Source: Megasphaera hominis (GTDB lineage Bacteria; Bacillota; Negativicutes; Veillonellales; Megasphaeraceae). From it: DNA of 64,000 bases. This document shows positions 1 to 8,254 of the stretch, piece after piece (within the stretch, counting starts at the first letter, position 1; every line of letters starts with the position of its first letter). Made by a program: the position numbers and the translations under genes. Under the pieces are notes generated by a model, which was not told the DNA's origin, ran no database searches, and saw only the letters and a list, made by a program, of their open reading frames with translations. Where the stretch lies: NCBI RefSeq assembly GCF_014269395.1, contig NZ_JACOGK010000001.1, positions 1 through 64,000 on the forward strand. Reading direction: 5' to 3'.

Positions 1-1
1 T

Positions 2-109
2 GCAATGATTGAAGATTACATTGGCTATTACAATACTAAGCGTTTACAGAGAAAACTGGGTGTAGTAACCCCGATGGAAAAGCACAATAACTATTACGTG
101 GCAGCATAA
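2..109 (+). mobile_element. 3' end of an IS3-family transposase (OrfB)
   Basis: An open frame enters from the window edge and ends at TAA 107-109. The 35 visible residues include IGYYNTKRLQRKLG followed by TPMEKHNNYY. This matches the extreme C-terminus of IS3-group OrfB/rve integrases, where the YN.R.Q..L.. pattern follows the last catalytic residue of the DDE domain. Only the tail is in view, so intactness of the element cannot be judged. A hairpin and a short tandem repeat follow directly and probably mark the right end of the element. Confidence 0.75.
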
Positions 110-111
110 AA

Positions 112-136
112 ACTGCCACCGGATATCGGTGGCAGT
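112..136. repeat. Hairpin just after the IS3 transposase stop
   Basis: ACTGCCACC (112-120) pairs perfectly with GGTGGCAGT (128-136) around a 7-nt loop. It lies 2 bp after the transposase stop. It has no T-run, so it is more likely part of the IS end or a transcription block than a standard terminator. Confidence 0.6.
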
Positions 137-161
137 AATAAGTAGGTGGCAGTAATAAGTA
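128..161. repeat. Tandem 17-bp direct repeat at the IS right end
   Basis: GGTGGCAGTAATAAGTA occurs twice head to tail (128-144 and 145-161). The first half is also the right arm of the preceding hairpin. Its position right after an IS3 transposase suggests repeated terminal sequence of the element. Confidence 0.6.
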
Positions 162-423
162 CATGTTTTATTTTTTGCTCTGTCTACTTGACGGGGAGCG
201 GTTCACCCTGTATAGCAGGGCTTCTTGTTTTTTCCCGCTGCTGCCCCGGCATAGAAAGTACCGGTGCCTCGTCCACCAGGCCGGCTGCAGAAACGACAGC
301 CCTAGTGCCCAGGCATTAGGAAATAATTCCCTAGTCAGAAAAAGAAGAGCTGCGTAATCGTCAGCTCTTCTTCGTTTTATGGGGCTATATTCCCCGGTTT
401 ATTGCCAGCCAAATTTGTATTTC
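162..423. other. Intergenic stretch, IS end to nitroreductase
   Basis: Together with the repeat above, this leaves more than 300 bases without a convincing gene. The 64-codon open frame at 163-357 has no ribosome binding site and no recognisable product. The only structure seen is the terminator hairpin at 342-372. Confidence 0.5.
342..372 (-). terminator. Intrinsic terminator of the nitroreductase gene
   Basis: AAGAAGAGCTG (342-352) and CAGCTCTTCTT (362-372) form an 11-bp perfect stem. On the minus strand it is followed by a run of T. It lies about 50 bp after the minus-strand nitroreductase stop. Confidence 0.8.
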
Positions 424-1176
424 TTACGTTTTAGGATTGAAATGGAAGCCCTGGGCTTCGGCCTGCTGGATCAGGTGCTGCCGGTTCGGCAGGACGCCTT
501 GCAGTTTCTTCACAACCTGGAGGGTGAAGCAATCTACGCGGCGGTTGGCATCACGCAGGTCGTAGTACTGGGCCATTTCGGCGTCATAGTCTTTCATGAG
601 AGCCATGTAATCGTCAAAGACGGTATAGGAATTATCGAAAATATTGGCTTCCTTCGGCATACGCGGTTTGAGCTGCGGTGCCTGGTCGGCAATCCCCAAA
701 CCGACGCCGACAACGGGGAAGGTCAGTTCCGGCAGGTGCAGGAGTTCGATCATTTTCGGAGCGTCGTTCCAAATACTGCCCAGGAATACCGTGCCAAAGC
801 CGCTGATTTCTGCAGCATCGACCATATTTTGTGCAGCCAGGCAGGCGTCAGTCCAGCCCTGGAAGAAACGGTCGCTATCGCGGGCTGCTTCATTATCCAG
901 GCCCTGTGCCTGGGCAATGCGGTAATTGCGATACGCATCGGCGATGAAAATGAAGAGCTCCGGCATGCGGGCTACGTATTTCTGCTTACACACTTCAGAA
1001 ATTTGTTCCTTCAATTCCGGGGACGTAATGTGGATAATGCTAAAGGTCTGCATCCCCGTGCTGGTCGCCGTCCGTTTCGCTACGCTCAGGAGCTTTTCCA
1101 GCTGCTGCGGCGGTACCGGCGTCTGTTTAAATTCACGGATTGTACGGTGATTTAATAAGGTATCAATAGGGTCCAT
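424..1176 (-). CDS. NfsA/FRP-type nitroreductase family protein
   Basis: Predicted FMN-dependent NAD(P)H oxidoreductase of 250 aa in the NfsA/FRP branch of the nitroreductase family; the substrate is unknown. The N-terminus carries the usual LLNHRTIREF motif, whose Arg contacts FMN phosphate. The middle has DACLAAQNMVDAAEISGFGTVFLGSI, and VVGVGLGIAD sits near residue 165. An in-frame ATG lies five codons upstream at 1191, but the sequence GGGAGGAATATAT that overlaps it is a clear Shine-Dalgarno for the ATG at 1176, so I start there. The gene is monocistronic with its own terminator. An AT-rich dyad lies just upstream. NfsA-type assignment is more certain than any particular substrate. Confidence 0.85.
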   Translation of the reverse strand: MDPIDTLLNHRTIREFKQTPVPPQQLEKLLSVAKRTATSTGMQTFSIIHITSPELKEQISEVCKQKYVARMPELFIFIADAYRNYRIAQAQGLDNEAARDSDRFFQGWTDACLAAQNMVDAAEISGFGTVFLGSIWNDAPKMIELLHLPELTFPVVGVGLGIADQAPQLKPRMPKEANIFDNSYTVFDDYMALMKDYDAEMAQYYDLRDANRRVDCFTLQVVKKLQGVLPNRQHLIQQAEAQGFHFNPKT

Positions 1177-1206
1177 ATATATTCCTCCCATCTAGTGTGT
1201 GTAATT

Positions 1207-1222
1207 ATTATTAAGTAATAAT
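1207..1222. promoter_or_regulatory. AT-rich dyad upstream of the nitroreductase gene
   Basis: ATTATT-AAGT-AATAAT is a 16-bp dyad 30 bp before the chosen start of the minus-strand nitroreductase gene. Its position fits an operator over the promoter. No regulator is identified and an AT-rich palindrome of this size could be fortuitous. Confidence 0.3.
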
Positions 1223-1428
1223 CTTCTTGTGTTTTATTTTACCATACCTATTTCAGATGTGCCAGTCTATTTTGCCTATTTTACGGTCTTTTCACAAACG
1301 CTAAAAAAGGTATTTTTTTCTTTACAGGTTTTCTGCGATGGTCTACAATTGAATACATCTATACAGGTGCTATGGCATCTGTAGGAGATACACAGAGAAA
1401 GTATATTCAGCTTGAGGTGAGAAGTTTC

Positions 1429-2163
1429 ATGATTAACACACAAATAGAAACGGCAGCGCGCCTGGCCATCCGGGATAATCCGAAAAAGCGGGTCCTGCCT
1501 CTTTCTGTAGAGGGGAAAACGTATTACATTAAGCGGCTTATTTCAAACGGCCGCAACAAGCTCGTCAAGCAGGGTGCCCACGCAGCGTACCTGACCGAGG
1601 TCTACAAAATTATGGAGGTCAATGAACGCCTGCCTCTGGCGCCGCATATTGTCCTTCTGACAGATGATTTTTTCGTCATGGAAGCCTGCGGCAAGCCTTT
1701 GCAGCGCATCGTCAAGGAACACGATTCCACAGCGGAGGAAGCGTATTATCAGGCAGGGGTTGCCTTGTCGTCCCTGCACCAGCTGGGCCTGCATCACGGC
1801 CGGCCGGCTTTGCGCGATATTTCCTGGGATGCAGAAAAGCACCGGATTACCTTTTTGGACTGGGAAAGTGAAAAAACATTTTTCCACGTCGATGCGCGCA
1901 CACTCGACCTCTTCCTCTTTATTCACAGTTATTTCCGCGAAGGGTGGGATACGACAGTCTATCTGGATCAGGCCATGGCCGGCTACCAGACTGTCGCCGG
2001 ATCGGACGAACGATTGGCCGATGTACTCCATTTCATCGACCAGCATACGCTTATTTTCCATATCTGCCGTTCTGCCTCGTCTTTCGGCTGGATTGACGTG
2101 GTTTCCGTAAGCAAGGCAGAAGATTATTTGCGCACACTCATCAAAAATAACAGTGCCTCCTAA
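1429..2163 (+). CDS. Kdo/WaaP-like protein kinase family protein
   Basis: A 244-aa protein of the lipopolysaccharide-kinase-like group (related proteins are sometimes called toluene-tolerance proteins). Key segments are YYIKRL near the N-terminus (candidate ATP lysine), HHGRPALRDISWD around residue 130-145 in place of the usual HGD.....N catalytic loop, and ITFLDWES as the metal-binding LD motif. HGRPALRD with D later in the loop is a pattern I recall from this subgroup, so it need not mean loss of activity. An upstream ATG at 1372 gives 19 extra residues, but GAGGTG 9 bp before 1429 selects the later start. The substrate, protein or a surface sugar, is unknown. rarD follows 26 bp downstream, so they are probably co-transcribed. 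Confidence 0.6.
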   Translation: MINTQIETAARLAIRDNPKKRVLPLSVEGKTYYIKRLISNGRNKLVKQGAHAAYLTEVYKIMEVNERLPLAPHIVLLTDDFFVMEACGKPLQRIVKEHDSTAEEAYYQAGVALSSLHQLGLHHGRPALRDISWDAEKHRITFLDWESEKTFFHVDARTLDLFLFIHSYFREGWDTTVYLDQAMAGYQTVAGSDERLADVLHFIDQHTLIFHICRSASSFGWIDVVSVSKAEDYLRTLIKNNSAS

Positions 2164-2189
2164 GGGGCCGCTAAAAAGGAGTTGGCTGC

Positions 2190-3104
2190 ATGCGTCATAT
2201 CAATATTTATTATATTTATTTTCTCCTCAGCCAGGTCATCTGGGGGATTTTACCGGCTTTCTGGATTTTATTGCGTGACTTATCTCCGTTTTACACGCTG
2301 GCTTCCCGAATTTTCTGGGCTGCCATCTTCTGCTTCCTGCTCATTTTGAAGCAGCATCTCCTGCCCCATCTCCTGGATTTGCGCAACCAACGGGCCCAAT
2401 GGCCTTACATTGCCGGAGCCTGTATCCTCGTTACCTTAAACTGGGGCGCCTTCATTTACGCTACGACGCGGGGCTACATTCTCCAGGCCAGCCTGGCTTA
2501 TTTTATCAATCCTATCGTCGTCATTTTCTTCGGTGGCCTGATCTTTCGCGAACGCATTAGCCGCTTACAGAAATTATCCATTACCCTGGCAGCTGCCGGT
2601 TTACTCATCGCCTTTGCCCTCTACGGCCAGGTACCGTACCTTTCCTTTATTATCTGCCTGACCTGGGCCTCGTACAGTATCCTCAAAAAGAAGATCGTCA
2701 TGGACAGCCAGGTTTCCGTCTTCATTGAATCCTTTTCCATGGTGCCCCTGGCCTTGGCATTTATGTTATTCAGTGAATATGAAGGGGTCGGAGCCATCGG
2801 TGTCTTCCATGGTCTTCAATGGCTGCTCCTGCCGGCTACAGGCGTCGTCACGGCTATTCCGATGATGCTCTTTACAGCAGGCGTCAAAAGCGTGCCCGTT
2901 ACCGTTTCTGGGATTCTCATGTATTGCTCGCCCAGCCTGACCTTGGTCATCGGCCTTTTGACAGGTGAAACGATCACCCAGCCCATGCTGATCACCTTCA
3001 TCTTTGCCTGGATTGCCGTAGCCCTTTATATTACCGGCTTGTACCGCACGATGCGCGAAATAAAAAGCCATACCGGCCTGGTAGAGGTACGAAAGAGACA
3101 GTAA
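2190..3104 (+). CDS. rarD: RarD-type EamA/DMT family transporter
   Basis: A 304-aa integral membrane protein with about ten hydrophobic segments arranged as two EamA repeats. The N-terminal IYYIYFLLSQVIWGILPAFW and the FINPIVVIFFGG segment are typical of RarD (chloramphenicol-sensitive protein family). It sits in the inner membrane and is thought to export metabolites or drugs; the real substrate is not known for the family. Start chosen at 2190 behind AAAGGAG. A terminator follows 12 bp after the stop. Confidence 0.85.
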   Translation: MRHINIYYIYFLLSQVIWGILPAFWILLRDLSPFYTLASRIFWAAIFCFLLILKQHLLPHLLDLRNQRAQWPYIAGACILVTLNWGAFIYATTRGYILQASLAYFINPIVVIFFGGLIFRERISRLQKLSITLAAAGLLIAFALYGQVPYLSFIICLTWASYSILKKKIVMDSQVSVFIESFSMVPLALAFMLFSEYEGVGAIGVFHGLQWLLLPATGVVTAIPMMLFTAGVKSVPVTVSGILMYCSPSLTLVIGLLTGETITQPMLITFIFAWIAVALYITGLYRTMREIKSHTGLVEVRKRQ

Positions 3105-3115
3105 TTTTACACGCT

Positions 3116-3150
3116 AAAACCACGCTGGTTTCTATACTGGCGTGGTTTTT
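3116..3150 (+). terminator. Intrinsic terminator after rarD
   Basis: AAAACCACGC (3116-3125) pairs with GCGTGGTTTT (3140-3149), followed by T residues. Confidence 0.85.
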
Positions 3151-3240
3151 ATGTTATAATATGTCTGAGAACTTCCTTTTGTAGAATGTCCTTGGAGAGG
3201 GACTAAAAAAACTACTACACTATGACACGAAGGTGATATT

Positions 3241-4407
3241 ATGTTTAATCTGCACGTACCAACACGCGTTCTTTTTGGCTGTGGTCAGCTGAACCAGTTG
3301 CATGCTCAGGCTATGCCTGGCAAAAAAGCCATGATTATCGTCTCTAACGGTAAATCCGTAAAAGCCAACGGCTATCTGGCCCGCACGGAAGAACAACTGC
3401 ATCAGGCCGGTGTAGAAACGTTCCTTTTTGATAAAATTGAAGCCAATCCTCTGCGCGCTACAGTCACAGCCGGTGGTCATGCTGCCAGCGAAGGCGGCGC
3501 AGACTTCCTCGTTGCCTTAGGCGGCGGTTCTGTCCTCGATGCCTCTAAAGGTATTGCTGTCGTAGCTGCCAATGGTGGTGACGTTTGGGATTACATTACC
3601 AACGGTACGGGCAAAGGCCTGCCCATTGCCAAAGAACCGTTGCCGATCATCGCCATTACGACGACTGCCGGCACAGGCTCGGAAACGGATATGGGTGGCG
3701 TTATTACCAACCCGGAAACGAAAGAAAAGACACCGATCAAGGCACCGCAGCTCTTCCCGCGCCTGGCAATTGTCGACCCGGAACTGATGGTCAGCGTACC
3801 GCCACACTTCACGGCGCTGCAAGGCTTTGATGCTCTCTTCCACAATATTGAAGGCTACATTGCCAACAAGGCCAGCCTCATGAGCGAAATGATTTCCCTC
3901 ACGGCTATTGAAGCCATTGCCCGTTACCTGCCCATAGCGGTAAAAGATGGCAAGAACCTCAAGGCCCGTGAAAAAGTAGCCTTCGCCAGCTACCTCGGCG
4001 GCATTGAAATGGTCGTCTGCTCGACTGTAAGTGAACATTCCATGGAACACTCGCTGAGCTCCTTCCATCAGGAATTGCCTCACGGCGCCGGGCTGATTAT
4101 GCTCAGTGAAGCATACTTCACCTATTTCATCGAACACCATGTCTGTGACGGCCGCTTCGTCCGCCTGGCCCAGGCTTTGGGCATGACTGACGCCACGGAA
4201 CCGATGGACTTCATTACAGCCCTCAAACACCTGCAGAACGAATGCGGTGTAGGCGACCTGAAGATGTCCGACTACGGCATTACACCGGATGAATTCCCAC
4301 AAATGGCTCACATTGCCAAAACGGCTATGGCCTTCCTCTTCACGAGCGACCGCATCGACCTTTCTGAAGAAGACGTCGTAGAAATTTACCAGAAAGCTTA
4401 TAAATAA
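3241..4407 (+). CDS. Iron-containing alcohol dehydrogenase
   Basis: A 388-aa group III (Fe-type) alcohol dehydrogenase that should interconvert an alcohol and an aldehyde with NAD(P)H. The nucleotide-binding GGGSVLDASKGIA lies near residue 100 and TTAGTGSETD near 143. The metal-binding region includes FDALFHNIEGY near 200 and SEHSMEHSLS near 264; the HGAGL motif follows at about 280. Canonical Fe-ADHs use D, H, H, H for the metal. The first histidine falls in FHNIEGY and the others in SEHSMEH and ELPHGAG. The gene stands alone between two terminators. The start follows GAAGGTG. Fermentative reduction of aldehydes is the most likely role. Confidence 0.85.
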   Translation: MFNLHVPTRVLFGCGQLNQLHAQAMPGKKAMIIVSNGKSVKANGYLARTEEQLHQAGVETFLFDKIEANPLRATVTAGGHAASEGGADFLVALGGGSVLDASKGIAVVAANGGDVWDYITNGTGKGLPIAKEPLPIIAITTTAGTGSETDMGGVITNPETKEKTPIKAPQLFPRLAIVDPELMVSVPPHFTALQGFDALFHNIEGYIANKASLMSEMISLTAIEAIARYLPIAVKDGKNLKAREKVAFASYLGGIEMVVCSTVSEHSMEHSLSSFHQELPHGAGLIMLSEAYFTYFIEHHVCDGRFVRLAQALGMTDATEPMDFITALKHLQNECGVGDLKMSDYGITPDEFPQMAHIAKTAMAFLFTSDRIDLSEEDVVEIYQKAYK

Positions 4408-4448
4408 TACATATTATATTGTTATATAAATAACAGTCTGGAAGCAGC

Positions 4449-4497
4449 AAAACAGCCTTTCCTATACACCAACAAGGCGTATGGGAAAGGCTGTTTT
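4449..4497. terminator. Bidirectional terminator, Fe-ADH / deacetylase
   Basis: A long stem (about 4449-4467 with 4478-4497, core ACAGCCTTTCC / GGAAAGGCTGT) is flanked by A and T runs on both sides. It ends the plus-strand Fe-ADH and the minus-strand deacetylase. Confidence 0.85.
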
Positions 4498-4511
4498 TCG
4501 TGTTCTTGATA

Positions 4512-5363
4512 TTAAGGCTGGGGAATGTGTTTCGCCAGGACTTTTGTCATTTCAATATTTTCCAAATATTTATGTGTCTTCCAAAGGAAGGCGCTGAAGG
4601 CGCTGAAGGTCAAGCGGAAACGGAAGTGTTCAAAGCTAATAGGCCCTTCAAACATAGCTACGCGATCGAGGTCGTAATGATCGTCCCAAGGGAAATCACG
4701 GCCCGTTTCTACGGTAAAGGCGTATTTATAGCCTGCAGCCTTCGTTTCTTCCATGACCTGATCGTTAAACTTCCCTTCCGGGAAAGCAATAAAGGTACAC
4801 GGTTTGCCTGTCTTTTTTTCGATGTAGGTCTTAGAATCACGCAATTCATGACGCAGGCCGGCTTCATCAAAGCTGGTAAGCGGCTTGTGGCTCAGCGTAT
4901 GGGAACCAAATTCCATACCGTCGTCACTCATTTTCTTTACCATGTCCCACGTCAGATAGCCTGGTTTATTCATGAGGTTCATGATCAGGAAAATCGTGCC
5001 GCGGTAGCCGTATTTTTTCATTATCGGATAGGCATGTTCATAATTATCGACATAGCCATCGTCAAAGGTAATCATGACCGGCCGGTCCGGTAAATCCCCT
5101 TCGCCACTCATATAAGCATTGAATTCAGCCTGTGTAATAGAATGGTAGTCATGGTCATGCAAATATTTCATTTGCGCGTCAAAATTTTTTGGTGTCATCG
5201 TGAGTACAGTCTTGAACTTATCATTAACCTGATGATAATTCAAGACGGGCACACCGGTCAGACGATAGTTGGTTGAGCATAAAAACCAGAAGGCAAACAT
5301 GCCGACAACCAGTACGCACAAGGTAAACATGAATCCTACTAACCATAAACAGATCTTTTTCAC
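4512..5363 (-). CDS. Membrane-anchored polysaccharide deacetylase (NodB fold)
   Basis: A 283-aa protein with one N-terminal membrane segment (about residues 5-28), then a NodB carbohydrate-esterase-4 domain outside the membrane. Visible catalytic and metal motifs are VLNYHQV, TFDDGY (the DD pair), and SHTLSH with the two metal histidines. IAFPEGKF occupies the place of motif 3. Substrates in this family are N-acetylated glycans such as peptidoglycan or poly-GlcNAc; the specific one cannot be read here. Translation starts at GTG, with AAGGGAG 7 bp upstream. Confidence 0.85.
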   Translation of the reverse strand: MKKICLWLVGFMFTLCVLVVGMFAFWFLCSTNYRLTGVPVLNYHQVNDKFKTVLTMTPKNFDAQMKYLHDHDYHSITQAEFNAYMSGEGDLPDRPVMITFDDGYVDNYEHAYPIMKKYGYRGTIFLIMNLMNKPGYLTWDMVKKMSDDGMEFGSHTLSHKPLTSFDEAGLRHELRDSKTYIEKKTGKPCTFIAFPEGKFNDQVMEETKAAGYKYAFTVETGRDFPWDDHYDLDRVAMFEGPISFEHFRFRLTFSAFSAFLWKTHKYLENIEMTKVLAKHIPQP

Positions 5364-5438
5364 TGTAAGACTCCCTTATGTCAGCTCTCTAGTAACATAT
5401 CTTACATAGAATACCATATTCACAGGTACTTAACAAGA

Positions 5439-5852
5439 CTATTCTTCTGACTTATCGTCCAATTCGCCCTTCAGTGTCTTAACGAAGCCATGCGCCGCAA
5501 ACCAGTCCCGGTCTTCATCTTTGAGCGCTTTTTCTACTTCTTTCAGGCAGTAATACTCTGTTTCTGCCGTCGAGCGGATATCCGTCAGGTACTGTGCATC
5601 TTCAAAAATATAGTCGTCTACCTCTTTTAAGTTTACCTTATCTTTCATGGCATAGCGCATATCTTCCGATGCCTGGATTGTCGCCAAGACATCCTGCCAA
5701 TAGGCATATTCTTTTTCCGAGAGAATGAACTCGCCTAAAGGACCTGTTTCCAGCCGGTCCTGAGCACAGACAACATTCTTTGCATAATCCTGGCCGGTAA
5801 ATCTGTCATATACGTGTAGCTCCCGTAATTCATCGTTAATATATACGTCCAT
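5439..5852 (-). CDS. Hypothetical acidic protein
   Basis: A 137-aa soluble, acidic protein that I do not recognise. It begins MDVYINDELRELHVYD, behind a strong GAGGAGG site, has no signal peptide or membrane segment, and is rich in E, D and Y. The length and ribosome binding site support a real gene. It is separated from its neighbours by 75 and 219 bp and has no obvious operon partner. Confidence 0.65.
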   Translation of the reverse strand: MDVYINDELRELHVYDRFTGQDYAKNVVCAQDRLETGPLGEFILSEKEYAYWQDVLATIQASEDMRYAMKDKVNLKEVDDYIFEDAQYLTDIRSTAETEYYCLKEVEKALKDEDRDWFAAHGFVKTLKGELDDKSEE

Positions 5853-6071
5853 GGAAAATCCTCCTCGTAATCATGTACGCCTATTATAGCACAGGTCACC
5901 GCCGGCCGTGTAGAGACAAGAGGTAATCCGGCAAATCTCTTCTCCACCATATGTAAAATCTATGTAATATACTCTTTTCAATGCTTCCATTGTGATATAC
6001 TATAGCTGATTGTCTATGCTTTTTCTCTGTAAACATGTACGTAATTTCATACTACTGGAGGCTTTACTCAT

Positions 6072-7592
6072 ATGAAAACAATTTCGCCAGCAGAAATCAA
6101 CGAATTATACACGACCTTGTACGACCTGCGGCAAGACGTACTAGATAAGGGAAACAAAATGTACGCATCTATCGCCCCGCAAATCGAGCGGCCGTCCTTT
6201 CGTTTTAGTGCGTTAAATCTGGCCTACTACTTGGCCATCCGCTGCCACGACTTGCGCCCTCTTCAGGAAAAGCTCTTACCCTTAGGACTTTCCTCCCTGG
6301 GCCGTAGCGAAGCCCGCACGATGGCCAATCTCGACGCAGTTATCGCCTCCTTAGGCCGTATTTGCCAGAAGCCCCAGGAAGAGCTCATTGCCTATCCTTC
6401 ACGGCGCTGGTTTTTCCACGGCAACCGCCTGCTCTCACACAATGCTAACCTGATTTTTGGTAATCATGCTAACATAGATTTTACCAATATCATGGTCACT
6501 ATGCCTACCGAAGCGGCTACAGATTATAAGCTCGTACGCAGCCTCGTCCGGGCCGGAATGGATATGGCCCGCATCAACTGCGCCCACGACGACCAGGATG
6601 TATGGAAAAGCATGCTGAAGAATATTCATAAGGCCGAAAAGGAAACAGGCCGCCGCTGCAAGATTTACATGGACCTGGCCGGCCCGAAGGTACGCATCGA
6701 ACAGGTTCTTGTCCCTGGTGATACAGACCGTGTCCTGACAGATGAAACCTTCTTTCTGGCACGTAACAAAATCTCCGACTATCCTGAGGATTATACGGGA
6801 AATATCGTCATTACCTGCAGCATCCCTCAGGTCTTCAACAACCTTCAAGTAGGTGATCCTGTCGTCATTGACGATGGCAAGCTAAACTGCACGGTTACAG
6901 AGATAACGCCGCAAGGCGCGTACTTGCGCGTTATCTCCACAAAGGTCAAGGGCTTCCGCCTGAAAAACAAGAAGAGCCTCAACTTCCCGCAAACACCGCT
7001 GGATGTAGCCCCTCTTACAAAAAAAGACCTGAAGGATCTGGACTTCATCATCCCCAATGCCAATGCCATTGGCTACTCCTTCGTCCGCAACAAGGACGAC
7101 ATCATTCTCCTCCAGGAAGAATTGAAAAAACGCCTGGGTGACAAAGCGCGCCGCATGGCCATCATTGCCAAAATCGAAACACGCGACAGTGTCAGCAACC
7201 TGCCGGAAATCATCGTCCAGGCAGCGTCACACAACCCCTTTGGCGTCATGATTGCCCGGGGCGATCTGGCCGTCGAAGCGGGCTACCACCGCCTGGCAGA
7301 GCTGCAGGAAGAAATCCTTTGGATTTGCGAAGCTGCCCACGTCCCCGTCATTTGGGCCACGCAGGTCTTGGAAAATCTGGTCAAAACCGGCATCCCGTCG
7401 CGGGCTGAAATTACAGACGCCGCCATGAGTGAACGGGCTGAATGCGTCATGCTCAATAAAGGGCCTTATATTGTCAAAGCTGTCGTCAGCCTGGCCGACA
7501 TTGTCCAGCGCATGGAACAGCATCAGCACAAAAAGGCACCGCAGCTGCGTATTTTGCACATTGCTGAAGACACGCTGAAACAGTTTGAATAA
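6072..7592 (+). CDS. Pyruvate kinase, potassium-independent type, with N-terminal extension
   Basis: A 506-aa pyruvate kinase homologue that should transfer phosphate from PEP to ADP. About 130 residues of helical sequence precede the TIM barrel and the usual C-terminal regulatory domain is absent. Barrel motifs present are MARINCAHDD, YMDLAGPKVRI, IIAKIETRDSV (catalytic Lys), MIARGDLAVE (metal Glu and Asp) and WATQVLENL. In the DTKGPE segment of muscle enzyme the potassium ligand Thr is Leu here and the Glu is Lys (DLAGPK). That pair is the published signature of potassium-independent pyruvate kinases. The Ser of NFSHG is Ala. The start is fixed by GGAGG upstream of 6072. A phosphotransferase of other specificity is possible. 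Confidence 0.75.
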   Translation: MKTISPAEINELYTTLYDLRQDVLDKGNKMYASIAPQIERPSFRFSALNLAYYLAIRCHDLRPLQEKLLPLGLSSLGRSEARTMANLDAVIASLGRICQKPQEELIAYPSRRWFFHGNRLLSHNANLIFGNHANIDFTNIMVTMPTEAATDYKLVRSLVRAGMDMARINCAHDDQDVWKSMLKNIHKAEKETGRRCKIYMDLAGPKVRIEQVLVPGDTDRVLTDETFFLARNKISDYPEDYTGNIVITCSIPQVFNNLQVGDPVVIDDGKLNCTVTEITPQGAYLRVISTKVKGFRLKNKKSLNFPQTPLDVAPLTKKDLKDLDFIIPNANAIGYSFVRNKDDIILLQEELKKRLGDKARRMAIIAKIETRDSVSNLPEIIVQAASHNPFGVMIARGDLAVEAGYHRLAELQEEILWICEAAHVPVIWATQVLENLVKTGIPSRAEITDAAMSERAECVMLNKGPYIVKAVVSLADIVQRMEQHQHKKAPQLRILHIAEDTLKQFE

Positions 7593-7612
7593 TTGCCTTC
7601 CCATCTTTTTCA

Positions 7613-7661
7613 ACATATGTCTAAAATAGTAATTGACATATGTCGTTTTAAGGCGTATACT
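7613..7661 (+). promoter_or_regulatory. Promoter with paired ACATATGT palindromes
   Basis: TTGACA (7633-7638) and TATACT (7656-7661) are spaced by 17 bp and lie 30 bp before the NifX-like gene. The 8-bp palindrome ACATATGT occurs at 7613-7620 and again at 7636-7643, the second covering the end of the -35. Centres are 23 bp apart. This looks like a sigma-70 promoter with an operator pair. Confidence 0.7.
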
Positions 7662-7690
7662 AAGGCCATCAGATAAAGGAGGCAACAATC

Positions 7691-8083
7691 ATGAAAATCG
7701 CAGTAACCTATGATCAGGAACAGGTTTTCCAGCACTTCGGCCGTTCGGAAAACTTCAAGCTCTATACCATTGCTGATGGCGCCGTCACGGCAAGCGAAGT
7801 CGTCAACACCAATGGTGTAGGCCACGAACCGCTGGCCCAGTGGCTCAAAGACCGCGATGTCGACACGGTCATTTGCGGCAACATCGGTCCTGGTGCCCGT
7901 CAGGCCTTGATGTCTGCAGGCATCCGTTTCTTTAATGGCGTTCAGGGCAATGTAGATCAGGCTGTACAGGAATTCCTCGCCGGTACGCTGGTTACCAACC
8001 CCGACGCAGGCTGTCAGGGCCATCACCACGGTGAAGGCCACGGCCATGGTCACGGCGGCGAAGGCTGTGGCCATCATCACTAA
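7691..8083 (+). CDS. NifX/NifB-type Fe-Mo cofactor-binding fold protein with His-rich tail
   Basis: A 130-aa protein of the dinitrogenase iron-molybdenum cofactor (NifX/NafY/YyaN) fold. The domain covers residues 1-100 with MKIAVTYDQEQVFQHFGRSENFKLY at the N-terminus and VDTVICGNIGPGARQALMSAGI in the middle. After it come about 25 residues made mostly of His, Gly and Cys, a probable metal-binding tail. No nif genes are nearby, so a role in FeS or metal handling outside nitrogen fixation is more likely. The gene has its own strong promoter, a GGAGG ribosome site and a downstream terminator. Confidence 0.8.
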   Translation: MKIAVTYDQEQVFQHFGRSENFKLYTIADGAVTASEVVNTNGVGHEPLAQWLKDRDVDTVICGNIGPGARQALMSAGIRFFNGVQGNVDQAVQEFLAGTLVTNPDAGCQGHHHGEGHGHGHGGEGCGHHH

Positions 8084-8182
8084 TACGCAGCACATCTAAA
8101 CCAATCTCTTATCCAAACCTCTTCCAAACACCTATCATCTCTGCAACAATTAGGTAACCAAGATAACCACCCTTCCATACAC

Positions 8183-8223
8183 GAGCCCCTGGCGTTGTCC
8201 TATATGTCCAATGCCAGGGGCTC
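8183..8223 (+). terminator. Terminator after the NifX-like gene
   Basis: GAGCCCCTGGCGTT (8183-8196) pairs with AATGCCAGGGGCTC (8210-8223) with one G-T pair, followed by CGTTTTG on the plus strand. Confidence 0.8.
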
Positions 8224-8254
8224 CGTTTTGTGTGCATATATTTTTTACTGGCCT

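Noticed and set aside
163..357. 64-codon open frame after the IS3 end
   Set aside because: No ribosome binding site, no recognisable product, and it overlaps the terminator of the nitroreductase gene.
379..1155. 258-codon plus-strand open frame opposite the nitroreductase gene
   Set aside because: It is antisense to a protein with clear family motifs, has no ribosome site and its translation has no recognisable domain.
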